Positions 37,101 through 43,468 of a DNA stretch of 59,157 nt are shown in pieces; the first letter of the stretch is position 1; each line of letters begins with the position of its first letter. Both the position numbers and the translations under genes were made by a program. The DNA is taken from assembly GCA_964493695.1 (NCBI GenBank), contig CAZBPG010000013.1, positions 1 to 59,157 on the forward strand, read 5' to 3'. The DNA comes from Bog-950 sp964493695. Lineage in GTDB: Bacteria; Bacteroidota; Bacteroidia; Chitinophagales; LD1. Under the pieces are notes generated by a model. It worked only from the letters and a program-made list of their open reading frames with translations, had not been told where the DNA came from and searched no databases.

Positions 37101-40100
37101 CGCTCCAGGCATAAGAGCTGCCTGCATTGCCAGCATCTAACAATACTGAACCCTGACATTGAACATAAGGACCACCTAAGTTTACTACCGGATTGGTATT
37201 GATGGTGACCGATGCAGAACCGGTGCCGGTGCAACCGATTTCATCGGTTACGGTTACTGAATAGCTGCCCGATGAACTAACCGTTAAGGTTTGTGTGGTA
37301 GTAATACCATCGCTCCAGGCGTAAGTGCTGCCGCCTACTGATGTATATACCACTTCATCTACTCCAATATAGTCAGAGTTGGCTCCTGAAGGGCCACCGC
37401 TGGTTACAAAGTAACGGAACGCCAGACGACCGGAAGTAGGACCTCCCAAGCCGGAGATGGTTACAGAGTACTGTGTCCATACGTTAGGATAGCCACCGGT
37501 GGTAAGCGTTGGATTAATATCCAAAAGCAGGTTAGTAAAATCGCCTTCATCTGTCGAAGTAACGCCCACATTGGTGCTGGCTCCGTTGGTGCTCATACGT
37601 ACCTGTAAGCGGTCAGGGAATGCCGGAGAGGTTACCGTTCTTGTCCAGAACGAGAATACATCTCCGTTTCTCAAGGTTACATTCGGAGTAAGCAACCAGT
37701 TGCTGATAGTGTTGTTACCGGTGGTGTTATTGAAGTTAGCGGCTATGTAGCCTGTGCCACTCTGAGAGGCGAAAACCGTATTGTTTCCTGTAAACCATTG
37801 TGTAGACCCGGGAATGGTACTATTATTCTGCTGAAACCAACCGGTTGGTGTATAAGCGAGTCCTGCTGTGCCTGCATCCAGACCTTCGGTGAAGCTGCTT
37901 GCTGCGCCCGTGCCGCCTGCATCTAATGTTACAGTGCCTTCGCATTGTACGTAAGGCCCGCCCAAATTAACTACTACGGTTGAGCAAACTACAGCAATGC
38001 TGTAAGCTAAATCACCTGTGCAACCGTTTGCATCGGTGGCGGTAACAGTGAAATTAGAAGTACCTAATGCTGTAGGAGTGCCGGTTAAAGCGCCCCCTGA
38101 AGAAAGCGAAAGACCAGCCGGCAAGGTGCCCGAAGTTACGGCATAAGTTACAGGGTCCGCTCCTCCGGTTTGTGTGATTGTTTGGTTATAGGCCGCCCCT
38201 ATAGCGGCATCGGGTAAAGTTGCCGGAGACAGTGTAATGGTAGGGCAAAGCAAATATACCCGTACATCGTCTATAGCAACACCTGAGTAATGAATGGAGG
38301 AGTCGGAAATAACCCGTACTTTTACACGTATAATTTTACCGGCAAATGCGCCTACATTTACGCTGTATGTTCCCCAACCTGATGACTGAGGTACCGATAC
38401 AGAAGGGCTTCCTCCAGAGGTTGTTTGTGTGGCTCCGTACCAAACAAAAGCTGTTTGCACAAGGCCGCTTCCGCCCACTTCTTCAATGGTAACTTCCAAT
38501 CTATCGAAGCTTGCGGATTCCATCTGATATTTCATGGCCCAGGTAACAAACAAGTCAGTACTCAAATAAGTGGTTAGGTCTATGTTAGGTGATTCTAAAA
38601 TTTGGTCGCTGCTGGCATTATATGAACCGGTTAAATCGGTTTTCCAGGCATTTACACCACTGTTGGCTGTAGTGATAGGCGCAAGGGTGGTAGTTCCGGG
38701 AGTTGCCGGAGTTCCCCAAGCCCATTCATCCTGTGTGCCAGAGTGGGTATAGCTTCCGTCATTGGCTTCAAAATCCTGACTGTATATAGTTACAACATTA
38801 GGGCCTGTTTGCAGCTGAGTGATGGTGGCATCTTCCAGTACATCTATTGACCAGCCGTTGAGTGTTCCGGCACTTACGTTGGAGCCGTCATCATGCAAAG
38901 TTAAGGTCCAGGTTCCGGCACTGTTCATTCCTTTAAAATAGTCGAAGTGGCCCTGAAGTTCGGGCTGTATGGCTACTCCCTTCATAACCGTAAAAGCAGG
39001 AGGAACAGCATTGTTGTCGTTCAGCACTAAATCCATTTGTGCCTGGCCACCGGTAGCGGCAGCGCCAATATCGGTAAACAACTGCATGATGTTGCCACCG
39101 GGTGATGTAAGCGTAGCATCTAAATCGGCCATGAGCGGGTGGCTGATGTTAAGACGCACCGAAAGGTCTTTAATTATTTTGCTGTCGGGTATGGTGATGG
39201 TTGAAGTAATGCTGCCCGGGTTGGTAATGCCGGTGGCGGCACCGGTGTAAGGATAATTTGCATAACCGGGGTCTGCTGCAAAGGTAGATACGGAAACATT
39301 GTAAGTAGCTGTGGGGCCACCGGTGGCGGCACTGGCGGCATCTACAAACACATAATAGGTTCCCGCATCTTTAACGGTATAGAAAAACGCTTCGGAGTTA
39401 CCGGCCGGTAAGGTTGGCGCTGCATTGGCATCATCTACTACCAATATCTGGTTAGAGGCATCGCCAAAAAGTGCAAAGCCCAAACGCCCGTTCCAGTTAA
39501 CACCATCGCGCTCAGGGTCTAAGTCTAAACTTAAAAACACGGACTCGCCGGCTGCCAGTGTAACCGCAAAAAAGTCCATCTCGGTAGACAATGCAGGGTC
39601 GCGGGTGCCGCTCATCCAGCCGCCTGCTGCCAATGTGTTAGCCGATGCCGGAACATCATTTGGTTCTACCTCGGCAGTTGGCGAACCGCTTTGTAATCTT
39701 AAGTACAAATCGTAAGGGCGCAACTGGTTGGTAGCCGAAAAGTGATTAACCTGAATGTAGTAAGTTCCTGTACTTGGAATAACTGTACCTGCTATAGAAG
39801 AGGAAAGGCTGCCTAACTGACCCTCATCATCATCAAACTCAAGAACGGTGCTTCCGTCTGAAGCTATTATTCTCAACTGAGCATCGGTGCTGGCATTGGA
39901 CGAAAAGGAAGTTTGCAGTGCAGCATATACCTTGTCACCGGCTGTAGCGGCAAAGGAATAAAAATCAATATCGCCATTGGTGTAAATATAGCCGCGAACC
40001 TTTGCGGGGTTGGTGGTAATGGGTGTTGCGAGTGCCGTACTGCCGTTTGGTTCAGCTTCGAAAGCAGGTAAGGTTTGCGCCTGTGCAGACAGAGTACACA

Positions 40101-40200
40101 ACACTACCGAGGCTGCCAGGGTTAACTTCTTCAGACCTTTGGTTACTGCGCTTAATTTGTTGTTTGCCTTTTGGCCGGTTGTCAGGGATACGTTTCTCAT
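31132..40200 (-). CDS. Giant multidomain adhesin with T9SS type B (gliding-associated) sorting domain
   Basis: A 3022-aa protein. N-terminal signal sequence (about 24-42), two PPC-like domains (43-320), a proprotein-convertase P-like domain (about 325-465), a MAM/choice-of-anchor J-like domain (about 470-660), then an Ig-like domain and long arrays. About ten modules follow the scheme DLGGPYVQC.G.VTLDAGN.GS.Y.WSDG.TTQTLTV...G.YSVTVTD..GC. Two large blocks occur twice: FTEGLDAG...ANSDYIG (choice-of-anchor J) and SSFTGTTTL...DVGDYTVTFTG. Three related modules LGPD.ADS.C.GYT.DL.. precede the end. The last ~95 residues (LPNILTTNDDGKNDLW ... FNRWGELVYES..WDGTFK) are the type B CTD. It should be secreted and attached at the surface. 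Confidence 0.95.
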   Translation of the reverse strand: MRNVSLTTGQKANNKLSAVTKGLKKLTLAASVVLCTLSAQAQTLPAFEAEPNGSTALATPITTNPAKVRGYIYTNGDIDFYSFAATAGDKVYAALQTSFSSNASTDAQLRIIASDGSTVLEFDDDEGQLGSLSSSIAGTVIPSTGTYYIQVNHFSATNQLRPYDLYLRLQSGSPTAEVEPNDVPASANTLAAGGWMSGTRDPALSTEMDFFAVTLAAGESVFLSLDLDPERDGVNWNGRLGFALFGDASNQILVVDDANAAPTLPAGNSEAFFYTVKDAGTYYVFVDAASAATGGPTATYNVSVSTFAADPGYANYPYTGAATGITNPGSITSTITIPDSKIIKDLSVRLNISHPLMADLDATLTSPGGNIMQLFTDIGAAATGGQAQMDLVLNDNNAVPPAFTVMKGVAIQPELQGHFDYFKGMNSAGTWTLTLHDDGSNVSAGTLNGWSIDVLEDATITQLQTGPNVVTIYSQDFEANDGSYTHSGTQDEWAWGTPATPGTTTLAPITTANSGVNAWKTDLTGSYNASSDQILESPNIDLTTYLSTDLFVTWAMKYQMESASFDRLEVTIEEVGGSGLVQTAFVWYGATQTTSGGSPSVSVPQSSGWGTYSVNVGAFAGKIIRVKVRVISDSSIHYSGVAIDDVRVYLLCPTITLSPATLPDAAIGAAYNQTITQTGGADPVTYAVTSGTLPAGLSLSSGGALTGTPTALGTSNFTVTATDANGCTGDLAYSIAVVCSTVVVNLGGPYVQCEGTVTLDAGGTGAASSFTEGLDAGTAGLAYTPTGWFQQNNSTIPGSTQWFTGNNTVFASQSGTGYIAANFNNTTGNNTISNWLLTPNVTLRNGDVFSFWTRTVTSPAFPDRLQVRMSTNGASTNVGVTSTDEGDFTNLLLDINPTLTTGGYPNVWTQYSVTISGLGGPTSGRLAFRYFVTSGGPSGANSDYIGVDEVVYTSVGGSTYAWSDGITTTQTLTVSSSGSYSVTVTDEIGCTGTGSASVTINTNPVVNLGGPYVQCQGSVLLDAGNAGSSYAWSDGATTTQTLSAGVTGVYSVTVTDANTCSSTASASVTINEPPTSTDPYAVCVGTFVPVGEGLLASGCGSGQSAVSSFTGTTTLADPVFNRGLTGTTYTASGVGTAVHYQTHNFTVSATGSYTFTLCGTFDTYLHIYTDPFNPASPATNFLVADDDAALCGSGSEATITLTAGTNYVFVVTGFGNTDVGDYTVTFTGAGSVLQGTPNTIEWYDVASGGVVMGSGSPFDPVGTLALPNTNTPGTYTFYAACSLNPDCRVPVDFVVNANPVIDLGGPYVQCGGSVTLDPGNFQGSYAWSDGVTTTQTLTVSSTGTYSVTVTDEAGCTGVGTASVTINSALVVSITGTTGLCAGATGTLTATSTSTNFAWSTGETTAAITVSSPGNYSVTVTDGGCTASASHSVAALSDFTVNGSLQSGDPLITSPRLFRDGIPKTCGVVACPGVLGSSGYFYDSYSVVNNGNTAICASANVTTGCGTEFFAAAYLGSFDPSNVCTNYSQDIGSSLTGSFTFDIPALSTVTVVISGVNPGVSCGAYTLEVTGITQPVVITPSGPTTFCSYESVDLTANGAVGYVWSTTETTPTITVNTAATYTVTGTDFNGCTTTDSEDITVNPAPVVDLGGPYVQCSGTVTLDAGNAGGGGSFTEGLDAGGAGVTYTPAGWFQQNNSTTLGLTEWFGGNNGVFAPQSGAGYIAANFNNTTGGDDISNWLLTPNITMNDGDVFTFWTRTVSFPAFPDRLQVRMSTSGASTNVGVGSAAVGDFTTLLLDINPTLTTVDYPTTWTQYSVTISGLGAPTSGRLAFRYFVPNGGPAGANSDYIGIDEIQYSSVLASTYIWSDGVTTTQTLTVGTSGTYSVTVTDVNGCTGTGSADVTINPLPVIDLGGPYIQCEGSVTLDAGNPGSTYLWSVGAASGQTITVTTSGIYSVTVTDGNGCSASASVSVTINLPPAVTLGDTVCQYEILTPGEGLFATGCGNVLSSFSGTTTLSDPVFVRSVGGTTYNPSGIGNAVHYATHNFTVSATGSYTFTLCGYDTYLHIYTSPFNPASPATNFLIADDDGAGSCTFGSETTITLTAGTIYTFVVTGFGNNDVGPYTVNFTGPGFVLEDGSGGVLWFDALTGGTQVGSGSPFNPVGTSVLPNTNTPGTYTFYVACASTSDCRTPVDFLVFPTPTVNIGGPYTQCGENVVLDAGNTGSAYTWSDGTSNQTTVASTSGNYSVTVTNTDNCSASAEANVYIQPVPVVNLGLDVTQCGDSVTLDAGTPGSTYLWSDNSTNQTLTVNTTGTYSVTVSDINSSCTASDNVDVTINEIPVVDLGSDVEQCGGSVTLNAGNPGAAYLWSTGETTQTITVSTTGIYRVTVTSGDGCSGTGTINLTINTVPSLGPDKTDSVCPGYTVDLNLYYPNTGYASYVWDTPNPSVAGAGAYKLVVITAAGCSDTAVVTILNRQQPNLGPDIADSICIGYTYDLWAVYPNSGAYVTYIWDTPTPSEVTAGTYTLIVTNASGCSDTVVAVITIRQQPDLGPDKADSVCIGYTLDLTTYYPDNGYATYVWDTQTPSAVGAGTYTLIVSNASGCYDTATIVITNRQQPVVTLDMANEMCYTEPAFTLTGGLPVGGTYVVGDSVGVVIFDPVAQGVGVHHITYIYTNASGCTDSASIDFIVRPQPNITTIAPPDLCTGSAPMNLNDYFSPTGGVFTGFGVSQNYFYPALTGAGNDTIIYYYTDLFGCKDTAVYPLSVKNSVDVSLVASEVDFTICRGDSVIFTASGAEFYEFFVNGVSQGEATTTDVFVTTSLGSHDEVYVVGSNSCSTDTSESIIIDVITSPTVTAGSDTTIELGQMVVLETSATGTGSLVYQWAPDFWLNFTNVPNPTYSGPDTVTFVVRVTDTYGCFGTDSITINVYVPDNVLLPNILTTNDDGKNDLWILNSKINLDGAELVIFNRWGELVYESESYTNDWDGTFKDTGKKLPDDTYYYVLKVPMQNNHVYKGAINILNSNAK

Positions 40201-40270
40201 AAATAAAAATTATTGTAACAGAAAGTTATACTCTAATTAAAGAACGGGTTTGCTTAAAGTGTTTCCGGAA

Positions 40271-40612
40271 TTATTTTGTACCGGTAGTGCGGCTGCCGGC
40301 TTTGGGCGAAGCAGGACGTGCGCCCTCTTCGGTCATTTTCCGGTAGGTTTCGGGATTGTCTTTAATCCACGCCAGTTTGGCTTCTTCTATATTGGCAATT
40401 CCTTTATAGCGATAGTACACCTCGCCAGCGTTTTCTTTGCTGTCGGCCGGCTCGCTTACTTCGGCAACATTTACAATTTGATAAGTGGCTGCCTTGGCGG
40501 GTTGTGTTTTTGTACCGGTGGCCGCCTGTTGCGCCTGTGCGCTTATTACATAAGTTGCCAGCAGAACAGTTAGAGCCAGAAATTTTTTAGGGAGAGTAGC
40601 GATTTTGGTCAT
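40271..40612 (-). CDS. Hypothetical small exported protein
   Basis: A 113-aa protein with signal peptide (1-27, ending AQA/QQ) and a short mature part containing ENAGEVYYRYKGIANIEEAKLAWIKDNPETYRKM and a Lys/Thr-rich tail. Proteins of this kind are found near T9SS cargo genes, but I do not recognise the family. It lies 70 nt upstream of the giant adhesin in the same direction and may be its operon leader. Confidence 0.7.
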   Translation of the reverse strand: MTKIATLPKKFLALTVLLATYVISAQAQQAATGTKTQPAKAATYQIVNVAEVSEPADSKENAGEVYYRYKGIANIEEAKLAWIKDNPETYRKMTEEGARPASPKAGSRTTGTK

Positions 40613-40893
40613 ACGCGCTTGGTTTAGTTAGAAGATTACAGGCAAAACAGACAATGTGTGCGTTGTAAATATTAGTGTGTTGTATATTTAAAACGAGGTA
40701 AAAATATATGTTTTAGTAAATTATAGGCATAAATGTGCATTTTTTTTCTTCCCTCTTAATAAAAAGCCAAAGCACCGCTCCTGCTTTGTGCGGCCGGCCG
40801 GTTATTATTTGCTGAAAAAAAAATTCTTTGCATTTGTTATAAAGTTTACTTTTAGCACCGGCACACAAATTACTAACCTTAAAATTACTTATT
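40613..40893. other. Intergenic region (281 nt) with no firm element
   Basis: Divergent space between the small exported protein and the lipoprotein. I see an AT-rich stretch and a weak -7-like TACTTTTAG near 40849-40857 preceded by TTTG (40828-40838 region), which could serve the lipoprotein. No array or hairpin of note. Confidence 0.35.
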
Positions 40894-41367
40894 ATGAAAA
40901 GAAAAATTGTCATTCTAACCTGCATACTGCTGGCAGGTATTATAGCAGGAACCACCGCTTGTAAAAAGAAAGACCTGATAGCCTTAGTGCAGGCATTCTA
41001 CTTGAGCGGCAACCATGTTTTCGCCAGTTATGTTGCCTACGTGTTTATTGCCGGTAACGTAACGGACCTTGAACTGCACCTGCCGGCCGAAACCACCGAT
41101 ATGTATCTGCACATGAACGGAACTTCTACCGGCACGTATACCGGTGTGGGAAGTTTTTCGGACCCGAGTTATATCAGCCTGTCGAAAGGCGGAGTGAACT
41201 ATTCATCGAACATGGCCGGTGGGGCGGCTTCTATTAACTGGACCAAGCGCGATGATGATAATATGTGGATAGAGGGCACTTACACCGGTACGGTAGTGAA
41301 CCAAACCAATCCGTCTGATGTAATACCGATTACAAACGGTTCGTTTGCCATGAAGTTTCAGTTTTAG
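40894..41367 (+). CDS. Hypothetical lipoprotein
   Basis: A 157-aa lipoprotein with lipobox GTTAC (Cys23) followed by KKK. The mature domain contains beta-strand-like segments with many Tyr, Ser and Gly residues (TSTGTYTGVGSFSDPSYISLSKGG) and resembles small beta-barrel or lipocalin-like folds, without an identifiable family. It stands alone, with a hairpin downstream at 41391-41415. Confidence 0.75.
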   Translation: MKRKIVILTCILLAGIIAGTTACKKKDLIALVQAFYLSGNHVFASYVAYVFIAGNVTDLELHLPAETTDMYLHMNGTSTGTYTGVGSFSDPSYISLSKGGVNYSSNMAGGAASINWTKRDDDNMWIEGTYTGTVVNQTNPSDVIPITNGSFAMKFQF

Positions 41368-41380
41368 CAGACGGCTGTAC

Positions 41381-41415
41381 AAAAAAAAACGGGACAGTAT
41401 TACCCATACTGCCCC
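41381..41415 (-). terminator. Hairpin with T-run in minus orientation, no obvious gene
   Basis: GGGACAGTAT (41391-41400) pairs with ATACTGCCCC (41406-41415), one mismatch. The nine A at 41381-41389 give a T-run after the hairpin only when read on the minus strand. No credible minus-strand gene lies upstream of it. Confidence 0.55.
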
Positions 41416-41616
41416 GCCAATACTAACGGCTGTTAACCGCTTTCTTAACACACCAAAACCACCGTGTAACATAACGCGAATAGCGTGCCGCAGGTTCTTG
41501 GGGGCTTGTGAAGAATAGTTAATCGGCAATTGTGGCAGAGGGTTGCTCTCTTTCTTCTTTCATTTTCATTCCTTTCTTTTAGCGGCTATTTTTTAACAAA
41601 ACCCCCTTGTTTGAAT

Positions 41617-41967
41617 ATGTATTCAGATAAACGGTTGTGCAGAAAGTTAGAAAACCGCATTCAGTACGCTATAGGAAATGCCACAAAGGCAAAAAAAATG
41701 ATGCGCGAAAAGCGAACTCCGCAGGAGGTATACTGCCAGCTTCGGTCGGTTTATGGCGGCTTAAAAAAAGTGCTTGAAAAATTTTTTCCCGAAATCATCA
41801 GCACCGATTTAAACCTGCGTATTTTCCGGCTTCTGCAACACGAAAAACTTACTGCCACACAGTCCGAAACCCTTATTGGCATTAGCAAGCAGCTGATGAC
41901 AGCCACGCTGAAAAAATTGCTGAGCCTGGAGCGCGATGTGCAAAAAATTGAATCGCTTTTAGCCTGA
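41617..41967 (+). CDS. Small helical protein, distantly CsoR-like pattern
   Basis: 116 aa from the ATG at 41617 (the longer frame begins at a TTG). All-helical, basic, with LENRIQYAIGNATKAKKMMREKRTPQEVYCQLRSVYGGLKKVLEKFF, which recalls the first helices of CsoR/FrmR repressors (a Cys followed by Q-L-x-x-V-x-x-x-L). The His and second Cys ligands of CsoR are missing, so metal sensing is not supported. Likely a small regulator or an orphan helical protein. Confidence 0.55.
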   Translation: MYSDKRLCRKLENRIQYAIGNATKAKKMMREKRTPQEVYCQLRSVYGGLKKVLEKFFPEIISTDLNLRIFRLLQHEKLTATQSETLIGISKQLMTATLKKLLSLERDVQKIESLLA

Positions 41968-42067
41968 TTTCTGCCGCGTCCGAAAAAAAATTTGGTGTTG
42001 CTCTTGCAAAACCCCTACCCCCCTTTGTAACATAGCGCCATTAATTAACCTCTAAATTTTACACGCT

Positions 42068-42556
42068 ATGCCAATGCCCGACAAAATGGGTCTCGACTTC
42101 ACAGCCGTTGAAATTACAGACCTGACCACACACTTCGATGCTATTCTCGCTATTATGAACGCCAAAAAAGTAGTGCAGCTTACGCCTAAAGAGCGGCAGG
42201 CCGCACAAAGCGTAAGCGAAAAACGGTTGCCTTATACCCAAAATGCTATTCAGGTACTGGCGCCTTCTTTCCCTAACCTGCAACCCGGTTTTTTACCGCT
42301 GGCCGAGGCCACGTTAGATTTAAGCGCCTCGATAACACTGCGCGACTTTAACGCTAAGCGCAACGAGGTAAACGACCGGATGATTGATTTTGCTATGGCC
42401 AGCGAGCATTTTGCTTACCAGTACATGCGCGAGCTTTATGATGTGGCTAAACGCGCACAGGCGGTAAACACACCGGGTGCCGATACGGTGGTAGAAGCAC
42501 TGGCTCCTTTGTTTGAAGGGCAGGGCGAGCAACCGGAACCGGTTGACAATCCGTAA
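42068..42556 (+). CDS. Hypothetical helical cytoplasmic protein
   Basis: A 162-aa protein without signal peptide; predicted to be almost entirely helical (FDAILAIMNAKKVVQLTPKERQAAQSVSEKRLPYTQNAIQVL). No known domain recognised. It ends in a clean intrinsic terminator at 42586-42611, so the 21-nt array beyond belongs to the next transcription unit. Confidence 0.7.
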   Translation: MPMPDKMGLDFTAVEITDLTTHFDAILAIMNAKKVVQLTPKERQAAQSVSEKRLPYTQNAIQVLAPSFPNLQPGFLPLAEATLDLSASITLRDFNAKRNEVNDRMIDFAMASEHFAYQYMRELYDVAKRAQAVNTPGADTVVEALAPLFEGQGEQPEPVDNP

Positions 42557-42585
42557 GCGGTTTTTGCAAAAGCCCGAAAAAACTT

Positions 42586-42611
42586 TACCGCCCGCAAGGG
42601 CGGTATTTTTT
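42586..42611 (+). terminator. Intrinsic terminator after the 162-aa gene
   Basis: TACCGCCC (42586-42593), tetraloop GCAA, GGGCGGTA (42598-42605), then six T. A textbook hairpin and T-run. Confidence 0.95.
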
Positions 42612-42644
42612 AAGCCTGCATTGCCGGTTCAGCTTAGTTCCTGA

Positions 42645-42875
42645 GTGAGGTAATACAGGTTCAATGCAAGGCAGTGCTATGTTAAGGTGAGGTAATGCAA
42701 GTTCAATGCAAGGTAGTGTTAGTTTAATGTGAGGTAGTGCGGGTTCAAGGTAATGTAATACGCTTTTGATGCGAAGCAATACACTTTAAAAGCAAAGCGG
42801 TGTGGTCTTAAAGCAAGTGAATACACTTATGAGGTGAACTAACTTGCTTTTTAAGTGAACCGGTTCGCTTAAATA
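42645..42875. repeat. Array C: eleven 21-nt units with 42-nt higher order
   Basis: Eleven units of exactly 21 nt starting at 42645. Every unit begins G(T/C)(G/A)A or a one-base variant; in the first five the tail reads GTT(C/T)AA or TGTTAAG. Units 1, 3 and 5 (GTGAGGTA...) alternate with 2 and 4 (GCAAGG...), a 42-nt super-period like array A. The array lies between a terminator and the start of the next gene (42935). Neither strand has a frame open through it. Confidence 0.9.
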
Positions 42876-42934
42876 CCTTACCGGTGCCGCATAAACGGTA
42901 ATAAATGCCTTAAAAACACAAAAAACAAGCGGTT

Positions 42935-43180
42935 ATGAAAAAACTGAGTGTAGAAGAAGCAAAAAATTTAGAGCTGATTACCCACGGCAGAACCAGTAAG
43001 GTAATAGCCGAAGTGTCTACCCTGCTGGTGGGCGAAGGCCTGATTATAACCCGGCAGGACTGGCCCTCAAAAAACCCGCCCTATCAGTCTATTGACCGGT
43101 TTGCCAAACGAAGCGGCCGTAAATTTGAACGGGGCAAAACACCGGATGGTAAGGGGTGGGGGGTGGTGAGGATGGGTTAG
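42935..43180 (+). CDS. Small conserved-looking protein downstream of array C
   Basis: An 81-aa basic protein: an N-terminal helical part (SVEEAKNLELITHGRTSKVIAEVSTL) then KSGRKFERGKTPDGKGWGVVRM, which looks like a compact nucleic-acid-binding fold. No family recognised. Array C makes up its whole upstream region and it is isolated by the terminator of the previous gene. Confidence 0.65.
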   Translation: MKKLSVEEAKNLELITHGRTSKVIAEVSTLLVGEGLIITRQDWPSKNPPYQSIDRFAKRSGRKFERGKTPDGKGWGVVRMG

Positions 43181-43202
43181 AGGGTTTGCAGAAAGTGGAG
43201 CG

Positions 43203-43409
43203 TTAATAGTGAATATCTTTCAACGCAATTTGTGCGTTGTATTGTTTTAGCAATTCGTTATCGCGCAAGCATTTTATTGAATAACCTGATTGCAGTATGT
43301 AATTGTTGATTGCAGCTTTCAATGACACGGCCCTAACGTTTCCTTTATGAATTTCGTTCTTGTAAACAGCGTATAGTGCTTGATTAGTAGAGCTACTCTT
43401 TGTTTTCAT
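43203..43409 (-). CDS. Hypothetical small protein
   Basis: A 68-aa protein (MKTKSSSTNQALYAVYKNEIHKGNVRAVSLKAAINNYILQSG) with mixed helix and strand character. It is separated by 60 nt from the stop of the helicase gene and read in the same direction. Could be real or chance; no motif decides. Confidence 0.45.
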   Translation of the reverse strand: MKTKSSSTNQALYAVYKNEIHKGNVRAVSLKAAINNYILQSGYSIKCLRDNELLKQYNAQIALKDIHY

Positions 43410-43468
43410 TTTTTTGAAAACAAGAATCGAGAAAGATTCTGAAACGCAATTTGCTTTTACGGCACGTT

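Noticed and set aside
42585..42779. 64-aa minus-strand frame with heptad repeats in array C
   Set aside because: It covers only half of the array, overlaps the terminator and has no support beyond the DNA period.
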